Positions 24,231-36,676 of a DNA stretch of 64,000 nucleotides are shown in pieces. The translations under genes and the position numbers were made by a program. The stretch comes from Botryosphaeria dothidea. Lineage: Eukaryota; Ascomycota; Dothideomycetes; Botryosphaeriales; Botryosphaeriaceae. The stretch's first letter is position 1. The number at the start of each line of letters is the position of its first letter. Location: assembly GCA_011503125.2 (NCBI GenBank), contig WWBZ02000016.1, positions 1,612,001 through 1,676,000 of the forward strand. Reading direction: 5' to 3'. A model generated the notes under the pieces. It was not told the DNA's origin and searched no databases. It saw only the letters and a program-made list of their open reading frames with translations.

Positions 24231-24767
24231 TTTGGTCGCGATTCAGGACGGGCTGCGGCGTGCGCTCGGGGAAGAATGTGTTATACGGTGAGCTGCGGCG
24301 AAGAATGGCAAGTGATGAGGTGCGTATGCGACCTGATGAGCTCTGGCTGGGACGGGGGCAGGCAGCAATTGCGCTCAGAGGGGTGGTGGAAGTTCTCTGG
24401 GGCCTGGCGGAGGGGCGGGCGCGATGACGCTCCGCCGCAGGGCTGAAGGACGGAGATTCGTCGTGGCCGGCGGCCTACCCTGGCTTTCTTGGCAGCGGAA
24501 GCGCAACGCAACACCAAGGGCGCGACCACGGCAGCATCCGCCGAGCGCAACTCTCTCTCCACTCCCCTCAACGCGGCGACCGGCCATTCGCATGCTCGAC
24601 TTCCGTCTGCCGCCCTGAACCCTCCTCACTACCTCTCCCGCGACTTCTTGCCGCCGCCGCACCATCCATCGAGTCGCAGCACCCTGGCCGGCGGACAAGG
24701 ACACATTTCCCCCATACCAGCTTCCTCTCCTGCCTAGTCTGCGCTCCCGCCCAGCGCCCGCACAACC
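24231..24767. promoter_or_regulatory. Divergent promoter shared by PLP2 and SEC21
   Basis: These 537 bp are the whole space between the start codons of two head-to-head housekeeping genes, so they must hold both promoters and both 5' UTRs. The SEC21 side (about 24600-24767) is pyrimidine- and CA-rich, as is common just upstream of fungal start codons. No specific factor site is claimed. Confidence 0.6.
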
Positions 24768-27689
24768 ATGAGCTACAACAAGAAGGATGAGGACGCCGAG
24801 GGCGCCATCGTCAAGGTTGACCGCACTTCCGTTTTCCAGGAAGGTTCGCTGCCCCCGCTGTGTGCGTGCCCTATAGCTCTAGCTTACGCCTAACCAGCTC
24901 GCGTCTTCAACTCTTCGCCAATCTCCCCACGCAGATGCCGCATCCTCCTCACAAAGATTGCCCTGCTCCTATTTACCGGCGAGAAGTTCCCCACCAATGA
25001 GGCCACCTCCCTTTTCTTTGGCATCTCGAAGCTGTTCCAGAATAAGGATGCTAGCCTGCGCCAGATGGTCTACCTGGTCATCAAGGAGCTGGCCAACACT
25101 GCAGAGGATGTTATCATGGTCACGAGCAGTATCATGAAGGACACGGCCGTCGGAAGTGATGTTGTATACCGCGCGAACGCCATAAGAGCTCTCTGCCGTG
25201 TCATTGATGTGAGCATTGAAAGGAGTCCGGTACATGAATTGCGCTGACACCCTGCAGGCTTCGACAGTACCAGCCATTGAGCGTCTGATTAAGACCGCCA
25301 TTGTCGACAAGACCCCGTCCGTCTCATCTGCGGCCCTTGTTTCCTCCTACCACCTGCTTCCCGTGGCCCGCGACGTTGTCCGGAGATGGCAGAGCGAGAC
25401 ACAGGAAGCTGCCTCGGGTACCAAGTCCTCCGGCGGTTTCTCTCTAGGCTTCGGCACCTCGCACTCGAACCTCACCGCCGCGAACACGAACTTCATGACC
25501 CAATACCATGCCATTGGTCTGCTTTATCAGATGCGCTCTCACGACCGGATGGCCCTTGTGAAGATGGTGCAGCAGTACAGCGCCGCCGGTGTGGTCAAGA
25601 GCCCTGCGGCAACCGTCCTGCTCGTCAGGCTGGCGGCTAAGCTCGCCGAGGAGGACCCCAACCTGCGCAAGCCCATGATGCAGCTCCTTGACGGATGGTT
25701 GCGTCACAAGAGCGAGATGGTCAACTTTGAGGCCGCCAAGGCCATCTGTGATATGAGGGATGTCTCCGACACCGAGATTGTGCAGGCTGTCCATGTCCTC
25801 CAGTTGTTCCTGACATCTCCTCGCGCTGTCACCAAGTTTGCCGCTATTCGCATTCTCCACAACTTCGCTACGTTCAAGCCCGATGCTGTGCGCCAGTGCA
25901 ATCCTGATATCGAGGCTTTGATCACAAACAGCAACCGCTCCATTGCCACGTTCGCTATCACCACTCTTCTCAAGACTGGAAACGAGTCTAGTGTCGACCG
26001 CCTGATGAAGCAAATCTCCGGCTTCATGGCTGAGATTACGGATGAGTTCAAGGTTACCATTGTCGAGGCTATCAGGACACTGTGCTTGAAGTTTCCGTCC
26101 AAGCAAGCCGGCATGCTCGCTTTCCTCAGCGGCATTCTGAGGGACGAGGGTGGCTATGAATTCAAGCGTGCCGTCGTTGAGTCGATGTTCGATCTCATCA
26201 AGTTCGTTCCTGAGAGCAAGGAGGACGCTCTGGCCCATCTCTGCGAGTTCATTGAGGACTGCGAGTTCACCAAGCTTGCAGTCCGGATCCTGCACTTGCT
26301 CGGCATGGAAGGCCCCAAGACTCCTCAGCCGACCAAGTACATCCGCTACATCTACAACCGTGTTGTCCTCGAGAACGCCATTGTCCGCGCCGCCGCCGTT
26401 ACTGCGCTTGCCAAGTTCGGCGTTGGCCAGAAGGACCCCGAGGTCAAGAGCAGTGTCCGTGTTCTCTTGACTCGCTGTCTTGATGATACTGATGACGAAG
26501 TACGTGATCGTGCTGCTCTGAACTTGAGACTCATGGATGATGAAGATGAGGATGCTCATAAGTTCATCCGTAACGACTCCATGTTCTCTCTCCCTACCCT
26601 CGAGCACCAGCTTGTCATGTACGTCACTGCGGACGACAAGGAGACCTTCTCTCAGCCTTTCGACCTCTCAAAGATTCCTGTTGTCACCCGGGAACAGGCC
26701 GACGCAGAGGACCGCACCAAGAAGCTCACTTCTGCAACCCCTACTCTCAAGGCTCCTTCGGCTGGTCCCAAGCCTGCCAGCCGCAGTGGTGCTGATGCTG
26801 CTGCGTCTGCAACTGCCGCCGCCCAAAAATACGCTGCACAGCTCCAAGCCATTCCCGAGATCGCAGCCTTTGGCGGTGTCCTCAAGTCATCACCTGTTGT
26901 CGAGCTTACTGAATCGGAGACCGAGTACGTCGTATCGGCAATCAAGCACATCTTCAAGGAACACATTGTTATCCAGTACGAGATCAAGAACACTCTTCCC
27001 GACACCGTCCTCGCCGACGTCACCATGGTCGTCACCCCGACCGAGGAGGAAGAGTCTGGTCTCGAGGAAGAGTTCATCATCCCCGCGCCGGTACTCAAGA
27101 CGGATGAGCCTGGCACCGTTTATGTCTCATTCAAGCGTACTGCTGATGAGGCTACATACGTCGCATCCAGCTTCACGAACATCCTCAAGTTCACCCTCAA
27201 GGAGATCGACCCGTCCACGGGCGAGCCCGAGGAGGGTGGCTACGAAGACGAGTACCAGGTCGAGGACCTCGACCTCAACGGTGCCGACTACATCGTTCCC
27301 GCATACGCTGGAAGCTTCGAAAACATCTGGGAGCAGTCGGGCTCGGGCGAGGAGGCAACCGAGACTCTGCAGCTCAGCGCTCTCAAGAGCATACAAGGTT
27401 TGTTCTCACCTTCTCAGCAACTTCTTGAATCTGTACTGACCTGTCACTTCTTCCAGATGCCGTCGAGCAAATCCCCAAGGCGCTCTCGCTGCAACCGCTC
27501 GAGGGCACGGACGTGGCGCTCAGCACGTCAACACACGCGCTCAAGCTGTACGGCAAGACGGTGACGGGCGGCAAGGTGGCGGCACAGGTGCGCATGGCCT
27601 TCTCGGCCAAGACGGGAGTGACGATGAAGATAAACGTCCGGTCGGAAGAAGAGGGCGTGGCGAGCTTGGTGGTTAATAGCGTGGCATAG
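24768..27689 (+). CDS. SEC21: Coatomer subunit gamma (SEC21, COPI coat)
   Basis: Gamma-COP is part of the COPI coat that buds retrograde vesicles from the Golgi. It binds dilysine and p24 cargo tails and Arf1/ArfGAP. Four exons, 24768-24843, 24898-25208, 25258-27397 and 27457-27689, give 919 aa, the usual length. The N-terminus MSYNKKDEDAEGAIVKVDRT leads into the adaptin-type helical solenoid (about 20-560), with LLTKIALLLFTGEKFPTNEA and ANAIRALCRVIDASTVPAIE crossing splice sites in frame. A linker rich in Ala/Lys/Pro (about 600-640) precedes the appendage domain (about 650-919), with VVELTESETEYVVSAIKHIF. The final exon begins DAVEQIPKALSLQPLEGTD. Introns are 54, 49 and 59 nt. The start is the only ATG giving the conserved N-terminus. 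Confidence 0.97.
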
Positions 27690-28065
27690 ACTGGGTGCGC
27701 GAAACAGACACAGAGCGGTGTTCTTTTTATTTAAAATAGGTTGGGAGAGTAGTTGTGGCTTATTGAAGTGAAGAAGCATACGAATACCGACGATGATGGT
27801 GTGCGGTGGTGCTGCTGCTTCTTTAGCTTGCTGTGGAATGAAATAGTAAACTTTTTTGTCTCTTCCTAGATTGTTCTGTGAGGTGAGTATTGACGGATAA
27901 TGGTGCGCTTGAATAATGTAGAACAAGTCAGTGCATAGCTAAGCGGTAGCCAGGTAATCAAGTCACTCCGAGTAGACATAAAAGGCGTTCGGTGATTTGA
28001 GCTATGAATGCGAGAACTGCCACGTCAATAGCTTGATGCACATTTTATCTTGTCTTCATATCTGC

Positions 28066-28101
28066 AAGAAGAAGAAGAAGAAGAAGAAGAAGAAGAAGAA
28101 G
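28066..28101. repeat. AAG microsatellite, 12 perfect units
   Basis: Thirty-six uninterrupted bases of AAG lie in the spacer downstream of SEC21. The strand is purine-only, so it is a candidate for length polymorphism. Confidence 0.95.
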
Positions 28102-28524
28102 GGATTGAGGACCGGTGGAATTACGAATTAATGCAGAAGAGTGAGCTGTTGATATGAGCCATGAGTTGACCTTTCCGCTCAACAGATATTATTGACGTAG
28201 ATTTCGCGGAGTCGTGAGATCCATGCCAAGACCCCCCATGGCTCTATAGACATGTTCTGTAGGTGCAATTGTTGTTGCTTCCCCAGTCGTTCCCCACAAG
28301 ACCTAACGGGGGTTGAACAAGGTTGAAACGCAATCTGTTTGTACAGTCTGCGTTCACCTTTCCGTTTACGTCACATGCTCTTTACTCAATTGTTGGTCAA
28401 ATATTGATGATCTTGACCGCAGGGGTCAGGTGTTACCAGCAGTTTAAAAGCAACTCCTCTATGCTTTCTAGACTTATAATGCAAAGAGGGATTTACAGTA
28501 TCCGGCCTTTCTATATCTGACACT

Positions 28525-28549
28525 ATGCTCTTGTCGAGAACAAGAGCAT
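28525..28549. repeat. Perfect inverted repeat: 10-bp arms, 5-nt loop
   Basis: Arms ATGCTCTTGT and ACAAGAGCAT flank the loop CGAGA. No gene is adjacent on either side, so this is not evidently a 3' end signal of a known transcript. Confidence 0.85.
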
Positions 28550-29940
28550 TATATTTACTCCCTTAAGGAGCTGGCAGGCTCAACACCAGTCTACTATACG
28601 TGTGTGGCGCTGAAGACTTTGGAAATTATTATTGAGGATGAATATTGTCGACAGCATTTCAGAAGTATCATCGTACTTCATCAGTAGCAGACCATGCTAG
28701 TGACGAACCTGTGTGGTGTTGATGAACCTATCGTCTGGGAGTTCGTACGCCGTGACGAGGAAACGCGGAGCTGATGAAAGGACGAGACCAACCCCTGGAT
28801 ATTCACGCCGGTGACACCCTGAATCAAGCAACCTATAATACGGCGTCCGCCTGATACAGCTACAGACTTCTGGAATTACGGTTGAAAAGGAGTCCTCTCT
28901 TCTTCTTTGCCTATCCCCCTCCACAGACATCACTGTTTGCATAAGCAGCTCGGCAGAGTCTGTCTAAATACTCACTGTGGAAATGAAGAAGTCGTGTACT
29001 GGCTTTGTGGGTTTCGGGAGGTCCGAGTTGTTAGCTATGACTTCATTTGGAGATAACCCGTCTACCACGTCGCGTCCTTTAATCCCTTCTATCACCATCG
29101 TGAACGAATTCAGACCACCACCACCTCAAATTCAACAAGCCGGTCATCACGGAATACTGTTATCCCTGCCGCTTCATGCGGAAAGTCCAGGTTCTGAAAG
29201 ACAACATGCCAAATCCCACAAAGACAAGGTGCAAGGGTTACGGCGTTTGCTCTTGTTTTCGAAGAGAGTTTACTTGATGGATGCCAGCCTGCAAGTGACC
29301 TGAAGTTGGACTAAAAAATGTCAAGGAACTATTCCACTTGCGAGGAGTATGGAAATGAACGCGAGTATTGCGGCAGTGCAGCTATCTCACATGCTGTGTA
29401 CAGCTCAGGCACAAGCCTGGATGCCAGCGTCACCAGCAAGGTGTTTCCGAACGTCTGTGTCAAGGTCATTACTTCTCTGTATCGAAATTCTTGTCGCATC
29501 ATCTAACCGACATCGTACATGAATTTTTCGGGCGCGAGCCATAATCTTGGCCGCTCTGTTATCTCGTTACGTCCCTCAACCCCAATGTCAGAATCTCACC
29601 GTCACTTACACCCGGCCACGCATTAAACACTCCCAGCTGAAGAATAAAGCACCTGTTGAAGGATGCCAAGAGGTGCTTTCCATCTGAACCACGTTCTATC
29701 CAAGACCAGAACCCCTTCGCTAGCGGGCAAAAGCTTTCCGCTAAAGCGCCTCCCATCATGTGTGTAGCCAACGCATGTCCATGCACCTGTCGGCCACAGT
29801 CCCAAGAACGCCAAAAGCCATGCTCAAACAGGATTACAAGAATGTTGAACCATCCTCAGAGGAAGAGACCAGCCTCAACCGGCTGAAGCCCCATCATTTC
29901 TTTTTGAACGAAGAACGAAAGTATCCATAAAACATCATCA

Positions 29941-31335
29941 TCACGAAGACTGCATCTCCTTCACCGCCTCCGCAGTCGTCAACGGGCCGTCCTTCGCCAC
30001 CCGAGGCACCTCCTGGCCCGCTCTCTCAGCCGCCCTCTTCTTGAGCACATTCTCGATGAACGCCTCGCCGGCCTTGTACGACGAGCGGACGAGCGGGCCG
30101 GAAGCACAGTAGAGGAAGCCCATGTCGAGGGCGCGCTGACGCCAGAGCTCGAACCTAGCGGGCGTGACGTACTCCTCGACCTTCATGTGGCGCTTTGTGG
30201 GGCGCATGTACTGACCGAAGGTGACGACGTCGACGTTGACTTTCCTGAGTTCTGTTGTTTCGTCCTGTCAGTCTCTCTCTCTCATGATAACCTCTAATGA
30301 TGTCTTGCTCCAAAGGAACAGGAACTCACCTTTCAATGCCTCATAAATCTGTTCATCCGTCTCTCCCAACCCCAACATCATACTCGTCTTCGTGATCAAT
30401 CCCTCCTTCGCCGCCTTCGCCGCCTCCAACACCCTCAGACTCTGCCTGAAAGTGGCTCGCCTATCTCTCACGTACGGCGTCAAAGCCTCGGTCGTCTCGA
30501 CGTTGTGCGCGTAGACGTCCAACCCACTCCTCGCCACCACGCCGACCATCTCCAGGTCGCCCATATAATCGCCCGTCAACGCCTCCACCAGCATCGCCGG
30601 CGCCTTCTGCTTGATCTTCGTGATCGTCTCCGCGAAATGCCGCGCGCCGCCATCCGCCAGATCGTCGCGATCCACGCTCGTCAGCACAACGTATCCCAAC
30701 CCCCACCGCTTCAGCGCCTCGGCCGTGTTCTCCGGCTCGTGCGGATCCAGCGGCGGCGGCCGCCTGTTCGTCTTGACGCTGCAGAACCGGCAGCCGCGCG
30801 TGCACGTGTCGCCCATCAGCATGATGGTCGCCGTCGCCGCGCTCTTGGTCGAGCCGCCCCAGCAGTCGCCGATGTTCGGGCAGCGCGCCTCCTCGCACAC
30901 GGTGTGCAGGTTCAGCCCGCGCAGGTCGTTGCGGATCTTCTTGTAGTTCTCGCTCGTGCCCGGAATGGGCGTCTTCAGCCACTCGGGCAGGCGTGTGATC
31001 TGCTTCTTCTTGCCCGCCGGCCCCACCATGGCGGTGCGCAGCTCGAGCATCTCGTCGGCGGAGAGGGCCTCCTCCTTGGGGCCGCCGCCGACGAAGTCGC
31101 CGAGCGACGGCCCCGAGTTGAGGCGGTCGGAGAACTTTGTGCGGGGGCGAGGCGGCTTCGTGATTGAGGAGGTCGGCGTTGGTGTCGGCGTGGAGCCCGG
31201 CTCGCCGACCGCGGTGGCGAGGGCTCGTCGTGAGACCGCCGCCCATTGGGAGGGCTGCGGCGCCCTGAGCGAGGCCTGGGAGGTGAGGGACGAGGCGCCG
31301 CGCCTGAGGCACGCGTAGCGGGGTGCGGCGGCCAT
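29941..31335 (-). CDS. LIP5: Lipoyl synthase, mitochondrial (radical SAM)
   Basis: The enzyme inserts two sulfur atoms into the octanoyl group on lipoyl domains of pyruvate and 2-oxoglutarate dehydrogenases and the glycine cleavage H protein. Two exons, 30330-31335 and 29941-30251, give 438 aa. The first about 60 residues are rich in Arg, Ala and Ser with few acids, as in a mitochondrial presequence. The auxiliary 4Fe-4S cluster motif uses C147, C152 and C158 ([12 protein letters not shown]). The radical SAM cluster uses C178, C182 and C185 (CTRGCRFC). Other family motifs are [20 protein letters not shown] and, in exon 2, [18 protein letters not shown]; the C-terminal RSSYKAGE supplies the conserved serine ligand region. 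The intron is 78 nt. The open frame continues upstream of the start, but ATG 31335 gives a presequence of normal length. Confidence 0.96.
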
Positions 31336-32817
31336 GGTTTTCGAGTAGGTGGCGGATGGGATGGAACTGAAGGAAAGGGTTGAGAGAGAGACAGAGCTCT
31401 CGAGCGATAATTCCCGAGAGAGTCGTTTGCGCAATTGCAACACAAATGCCTCCGAGCCGCTTACGCACGGGCTTGGCGTTGGGAAATTTGTTATCTTATC
31501 GATCAGCCCCGCGGCTCCGCCGCCATCTCCGATGTCGCCTGAAAGGTGTGGAACTGGCACCCACCATCTGCGCGCCAGGAACGAACCATCCTCATCAGTC
31601 CACAAGTCGCCTGGTCAGGAAATCGAACACCCGCGCCTGTGCTTAAAGGAGCTATGGTATGACATCATAGCATTTGTGTCAGGGCCCAACGCGACGCTCC
31701 TGACACCTCAGCGTGCGACTGTTTGAGTAATCTTCTAACGCTCCTCGTCCACGATTGATGGAAACCTGCATTGGCGCATTCCAGAATAATCATGATTGAA
31801 ACAGACGCATGCAAGCGATAGGGGAAAGATTATACTTCATTAGCTTTCTTCTGACCGCTAAGGAGTGGAAAGTCTTCCCCAGACAAAATTCGCCAGGCAC
31901 CTGGGAAGAAAGCGTTGCAACGATACCTAGCGCTACTACTGCCCCGCAATCAAATTGACATCAAGCAATGAACTCAATCGTCCTCATACGCAATCCGCAT
32001 GCTATTTCCAGCTCCTGTCTCTCCGGTACTGTCAGCTTCCACGTGTCTCATACCACCTCAGACCGTTGACCTCACTCAGGATTCAAGGAAAGTCCAAGGA
32101 AAGTCGAAGAAAAAGTAGAGCAAGCAATCGAGCCACTTCAATAGTCATTCTTTTTCTCCACGGAGAATCAAAAGTTTCAAAGTTAAAAGGCCACTATCAA
32201 AGCCACACTTTCAAGAAAAACCAGAGGTGGATAACAAGAACAAAAAAAGGTATAAAACTTAGGTCGAATTCTTCCCTCCCAGTCCTCGTCATTACCGGGC
32301 GTGAAACTGCCAGAGAGAAGCAAAGAGAATATAAAATCGACAAGCGTAAGCACAGCTTAGCTCAGGAGAGGCGGACACTGTCTGCATCCGCGACGGCTGG
32401 ACCAAGCAGCGCTAGTTGCTTCGTAGAAGGGAAGAAATGAACATAAACCAATGCCAACAGTAAAGCCTAGAAGCAGGCAGCACACACGCACATGTCTGAA
32501 AAGCACCAGATGATAGGAAATGTGCCTTGAAGCGGGTGATGTCTTCGCTGAGCAAGCGAGACGTTGGTGAGGGTATTTATTTGCTGTGCATGCTGTGCCG
32601 CTGGTATGAGGGGGTATTGACGTAACAAACTCTGTGCAGCACAACCACTGTTGGACCTGAACTACGAAGGGGAAATTTTCTTGTGATGAGGTACAGACGA
32701 AAGGGAAAGTGCGGTAATCTCAGGCAGAGATCATGCGTGGATATTGTCGACGAGTGGAAGCTGCTCGAGAAGAATTCGCACCTCGCAAGGGCTAAAATCC
32801 GGCCGTGAAGTTGAGGA
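31336..32817. other. 1.5-kb intergenic region
   Basis: This is the upstream region of lipoyl synthase plus the 3' side of the septin-like gene. The stretch near 31.9-32.3 kb is A-rich, with a 161-codon frame (31955-32440, +) of low-complexity composition and no recognisable family. Confidence 0.4.
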
Positions 32818-34683
32818 TTAGTATGCAGCCATGGGCTTGTACGACGCCGCCGGGTTGACGGGACTGCGAACGCCGTTTCCGAGAGAAGGGCTGCTGCCGT
32901 AGTTATCCGTCATACGCCTCGGGGTAACTGAACCGGTACCGCCCGTCCTTCTCTTCAACCTGCTTGTCCTCCAACCCTCGTACCATCTCTCCCTGCTAGC
33001 CTCACGCAACTCGCCGCGCCACTCACTGAAGACACTCTCCTTGAGGCGCAAGAAATCGCAGTGTTCGGGGTTCATGGGATCGGCGAAACCCCAAGGGAAG
33101 CGGCGGCCAATGACGTTGGGCTCGTACATGTCAGGAGAAAGGATGCTGAGAGGGAGCGGTGGCTCGTCGTCCTCCTCCTCTTCGATTTGAGCGGACATGG
33201 TGGATACTCTGCGCGAGTGCTTCTTGCTATTCGACGAGGGAGACTTGGGAGGCGGAGAGGACGCCGAGGTGGACGACTCATCGTCAGATGCGTTCGAGTC
33301 CGACTTGTCGAAGTTGTCAATGACATCACCAGACTTCTCCACCTCGTCCTCCTTCTCCTCGTCAGAGTCCTCGTATTCGTCCTCGTCACGCTCATCAAGT
33401 GCTGATTCGTCGTCCGAGTCGGAGAAGCTGAGAGCCTCCAATGGGTCGAGCTTGGCCTGCTTCAGGCTGTCCCAAACACTCTTCTTGAGATGGGCCATGT
33501 GGGCAGCGGTGATGGTATCGGCCTTGCTGATAACAGGAACGACCGCGGTCTTGCCCTGGAGAGTGCGCAGAACCTGAAGATCCAAGTCCTCGTCAAGAGC
33601 GCCGACTAAGTTAGACTGGACTGCAAACTTGCCCGGCGTCATGCCACGGGCAGCGCCAACATTGGCATCCAGACGGCTGGGGTCGAGCAGCAGGAAGACG
33701 CAGTGAATGTGCGTGTCACGGACGCCGGCGGAACGCACAACCTTCTGCTCCTCAGAAAATGTCTCCTCGAACTTTGACTCGATGAAAGAGGACATCTCGC
33801 GGAGCTGGAGGTCAACAACGTTCTTCTCCAGGCCCTGCGAATCCCACAGCGTGACGCCGACGCGCTCGCTCTCAATCTCCGTCTCAAGGTACTGCGAAGT
33901 GAAGGGCGAGTCCGGATCGACAGGCGGCTGAGGAGGCGGGGTCTGCACCCGCTTGTGCTTGGGCATGCTGAGCGAGGTCTGGAGGAAGTTGATGAAGGAG
34001 GTCTTGCCGGAATTCTTCGCGCCAATGACGAGAATGCTGCAAGGGAGAGGCGGATGTCAGTGACACAACGCAAACGTGTGCGGCGGGAGATCGACAACTT
34101 ACTTGAACGGCGTGGGGTCCTTCCTCCTGCGGACACGACGCGGGCTATTGAGGGTGCTGACAGCGCTGCTGGCGTAGCTGTACCGACCACGGTGTGTCAT
34201 GCTCTCGGTGCGGGCGTACGGGTCGACATACTCGCCATTGTTGTTAGGGCTGCCTGGAATCGGGGGAATCGGCACCGCAGCTTGCGGCGAGGTGGGCGTC
34301 TTGTAATCCATGGAGGGTCGGATGTTGTTGGTGGGCGGAGGACCACGATAGCCACCGGCCTGGCGGGAGACGTACTGGTACGAGTCGGGGCGGGCGTTCT
34401 CGCCGCCAAAGGTGTTGATGGTGGGGAGCGGCGGCGGCTGCGGAAGCTGCGGTGGCTGCTTGGGCAGTTGGGCGGCCTCGCGCTGTTGCCGCAGGAGCTC
34501 CTCCTGGGCGAGCGCCTTCTGCTTCTTGCTCATCTTTCCGCCCGATGCGCTGCGGCCGGCAAGACCGGTGTTAGATTTCTGGCGGCGCAGGAAGGAGAAA
34601 CTGGTGCGGCGCGGCTCTGCGGGCTGTTGCTGCGCGTCTTGGGACTTTCCAGCAGGCTGGTCGGCAGCGGAGGGAGTCGCCAT
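32818..34683 (-). CDS. Septin-type GTPase with long N-terminus and acidic insert
   Basis: Two exons, 34103-34683 and 32818-34036, give 599 aa. The intron (66 nt) falls just before the P-loop. Residues 1-190 are Pro/Gln-rich and disordered, with a basic end RRVRRRKDPTPFN, as often precedes a septin G domain and binds membranes. G1 is GAKNSGKTS (199-207), G3 is DSQG (259-262) and G4 is SKAD (364-367, AKAD in classic septins). About residues 390-480 form a Ser/Asp/Glu-rich insert (YEDSDEEKEDEVEKS) that ordinary septins lack within the G domain. The C-terminus is basic and has no coiled coil. Septins assemble at septa and cell cortex. This protein resembles a filamentous-fungal group of divergent septins or septin-like proteins. 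Whether it hydrolyses GTP or joins heteropolymers is unknown. Confidence 0.8.
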
Positions 34684-36676
34684 TATGAACGAGGACTGCG
34701 GAGCGGAGCGAGGACGAGTCGCGCGCAGGGCAGGCTTGTATCAACGGAACTATCGTTGCTTCACGGGCCAGATGTGCTAGCTTGCCAGTTCGGCGTTACG
34801 CACACATGAGACACAGGACCAGCCGTGTACAAGGGAAGAGGACGTGGATCGAGGGGGAATTCTCTCTGCGGCGCGCCCAGGACAGAGGTCAGTACTGTAA
34901 CTGCGAAGAGCCGCTGGACAGGCGCGACGCGCCGGGCGGAGCGCCCAGCGCCGTCTACTTCATGCCGCCCAGGGATGCGTAAATGAAAGTACCTACTGAG
35001 AGAGCTGCCAGGTCCCGGGAAGATCGATGTCGCGGGGAAGCGCTTGCGCCAGGCAAAGCAGAGGCTGGCAGAAGAGCCCTGATGTCGATATGGGGATTAG
35101 CGGTGGCCTCGGGGAGCTGCGCGCAAACAGCAGCGGTCGCGGCTGGAGCAATTGGCGGAGGGACACAGCAATCACAGCAGAGGAGAGCCGGCGGCAGTCA
35201 GATCAGTCGCACACGCTGCTCTCGGGCTGGCGCCCCTGAAGCGCGCGACACCCTCAGGGCATGCTGGAGCAATCATTTTGGCAGCCAATCAGCCGGGGGC
35301 GTCGGGGATTGATGAAACAAGCCACGGCAGCGTATCCTTTCTCGAAGACAGCCGTCGATCGGCTGGCGCTGAAACTGGCTGACTGGGCTGCGCGAGCCAC
35401 CACGCGGCAGTGCTGCGTGGCACGAGAGGATGCGTCGTCGGAATTGGCACCATGGCCAGGAGCGTCGCGGTGGAGCCCTTCCCCGCGGCTCCAAGAGTCA
35501 AGCTTGTGCGATCCGCTGGTCCCTTCGCCGGCTACTGCTGGACCCTTCTTCGCCTTGCGCGAGCCAGCGCGTGCACGTCCAGCGAGTGCTGTAGCCGCCA
35601 GCCGGCCGATATCAGCGTCATCACTGTGGTTGTCGTTGCGCAGGATCAATAATATCGCAGCCACCCAACAACGCGATCCGGCCGGGCTGCCGCCCTACCA
35701 GCGCGGAGCTGCAGGCACGCCAGCCGCCAAGGCCCAGCACGCCAAAATGAGAAGCCGCCACGACAACCACCCAGCAGTATGTCGGACGATCGCAACGCAC
35801 CCGACAGCCCGCAAGGCGCCTTGCCTGCTCCCGGCAAATTCCCCGGCCGCCTGCCCGCTGTCAACGACTCGAAGCTCATCTGCCCGCGAATAATCACGCT
35901 CTCAGCCCAATTTTATCGCTTGACTCCATTCCTCACCATGGTTTCCCTGCTGTCAGCCTCCAGAAACAATTTCTGAGCACGACCAAACCATCACCTCCAA
36001 CCCGCTTTCAGCAACCGCCCGTCCCGCCCACGTCGATACTGGGCAAGTGCCTCGGCGGAAACGCTGCGTTAATGCCCGGCCTCGTGCGGCTCACGCCGGA
36101 TCGTCGCGGGCCAGAACCGCGCGATAGGCAAATCGTCAAATTTGCGCCCTCTGGAGGTGGCACCTCCTTTGACGAGATGAACGCAAGAGATGGGCGGAAC
36201 GTGCGCGCCTTGAACGGTCGTCGCTCCGCGGCGCTGCGTCGGCCCTAATCGCAACCTACACGCGACAACCACTGCTGCTTTCGTCATACCTTTGTCCGGT
36301 TTGAGGTTATAGTTAGCCGCGGATTATAACGGTTTCCTGCCAAACTATTGAAACACTTACTTCCGTCCCGCTTCTTATAGCATAGCGTGGTACGAGACAG
36401 TCGAAGGGCGAAATTGGCGCCCTGCTGTCCCCACACGTGAGACATAAGAGAGCATCATTGCCTCAAGAGGACTACCTCAGTGCGCGCATGCAATTAATGG
36501 GATCTTCATCGTGTTCGTTTTTTGCAGATGCCTATAAATACACTGCCGTTCATCGCCCCAGTATCACGTGCATAGTGCCTTATCCAGTCCAATGTTCCTT
36601 TTCCATCCAACACCATGCAAATCATGCCAAAATGTCATGTGTCGCGGACTCTGCCACATCTCGTGGTCATGGTCGC
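34684..36676. other. 2-kb intergenic region, nothing recognised
   Basis: This lies upstream of the septin-like gene and downstream of the RBM5-like gene. It is GC-rich with overlapping open frames up to 210 codons (35261-35893, +). They have random composition and are open on several frames at once, which points to base composition rather than coding. Confidence 0.45.

Larger units (their letters stand above)
27690..29940. other. 2.3-kb convergent intergenic region
   Basis: This lies between the 3' ends of SEC21 and lipoyl synthase. It holds an AAG microsatellite and a perfect 10-bp hairpin, listed separately. No frame above about 110 codons and no protein motif was recognised. Confidence 0.5.

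Noticed and set aside
25444..26607. 387-codon minus-strand frame opposite SEC21
   Set aside because: Antisense shadow caused by codon bias; no homology recognised.
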